64,000 nucleotides of DNA from Pterois miles. Lineage: Eukaryota; Chordata; Actinopteri; Perciformes; Scorpaenidae. Under the pieces are notes generated by a model. It was not told where the DNA came from, ran no database searches, and was given only the letters and a program-made list of their open reading frames with translations. The number at the start of each line of letters is the position of its first letter. Within the stretch, counting starts at the first letter, position 1. The stretch is from positions 3,707,501 to 3,771,500 of the forward strand of contig CAMQGK010000038.1 of NCBI GenBank assembly GCA_947000775.1. The letters run 5' to 3'. The translations under genes and the position numbers were made by a program. Below, one piece after another: positions 63,791-64,000 of this stretch.

Positions 63791-64000
63791 TTGAAAAAAA
63801 AATATTTTTCAAATGTACAAACTTGATACATGTGATTCACTGTGCAATTCGAAAGGGATCAACAAAAATATCTCTCTCTCTCCGTTGACTACTGTTCATA
63901 TTTTTTTCAAAATAACATCTCATGGTGGTCACAGGAAAGGGCAGGACTTCACCTCTCTCTATATATAGCTTTTATAGATTTTTCTCTTTACCTCCAATGC

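Noticed and set aside
1..64000. CRISPR arrays, bacterial operons, phage or plasmid functions
   Set aside because: Tandem repeats here are minisatellites without unique spacers, and all recognised genes are split vertebrate genes.

Overview
The window is vertebrate nuclear DNA, most likely from a teleost fish. Coding sequence is split by GT-AG introns, there are no bacterial operons, minisatellites and CA/TG microsatellites are very dense, and several repeat types typical of ray-finned fish are present (tRNA-derived SINEs with A and B boxes, LINE fragments, hAT-like scraps). Names of families and human comparisons are from memory; no search was run.

Three genes can be rebuilt with intact frames. 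(1) emilin1, plus strand, 22506-48264: 14 coding exons joining without a break into 1230 codons. The product has a signal peptide, an EMI domain, a long coiled-coil region interrupted by a Gly/Ser/Thr linker, a 17-triplet collagen stretch and a C-terminal gC1q domain. This is the layout of EMILIN-1, a secreted glycoprotein of the elastic-fibre matrix. (2) A membrane progestin receptor of the PAQR7/PAQR8 type, minus strand, 53012-55371: five coding exons, 352 residues, all PAQR metal-site motifs present. (3) An interleukin-17A/F-type cytokine, minus strand, 57857-59692: three exons, 146 residues, with a TATA-like box and a consensus NF-kB site just upstream. PAQR8 and IL17A/IL17F also lie close together on human chromosome 6p12, which supports both names; EMILIN1 lies elsewhere in human, so its position here reflects a different arrangement.

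Layout: 1-22000 is mostly non-genic. It holds tandem arrays (including a telomere-like one at 1.85-2.94 kb), transposon remnants, an isolated VPS13-like exon at 5.8 kb between two copies of one repeat, and two unrecognised exon-like segments (14.2-14.5 kb and 17.15-17.4 kb). 22-48 kb is emilin1, with a 10.4-kb first intron carrying a polypyrimidine tract and a 15-unit minisatellite in which each unit holds a DR1 nuclear-receptor motif. 48-53 kb is downstream sequence with a split, inverted LINE copy. 53-59.8 kb holds the paqr8-like and il17 genes, with a 73-bp minisatellite just beyond il17. 60-64 kb is repeats with no convincing gene.

The three genes do not form a pathway. They are separate single-gene units: matrix, steroid receptor and cytokine. 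The most interesting signals are the DR1 array in emilin1 intron 1, the coding minisatellite inside emilin1, the extra introns in emilin1 and in the PAQR gene, the four-copy long-inverted-repeat element, and the captured VPS13 exon.
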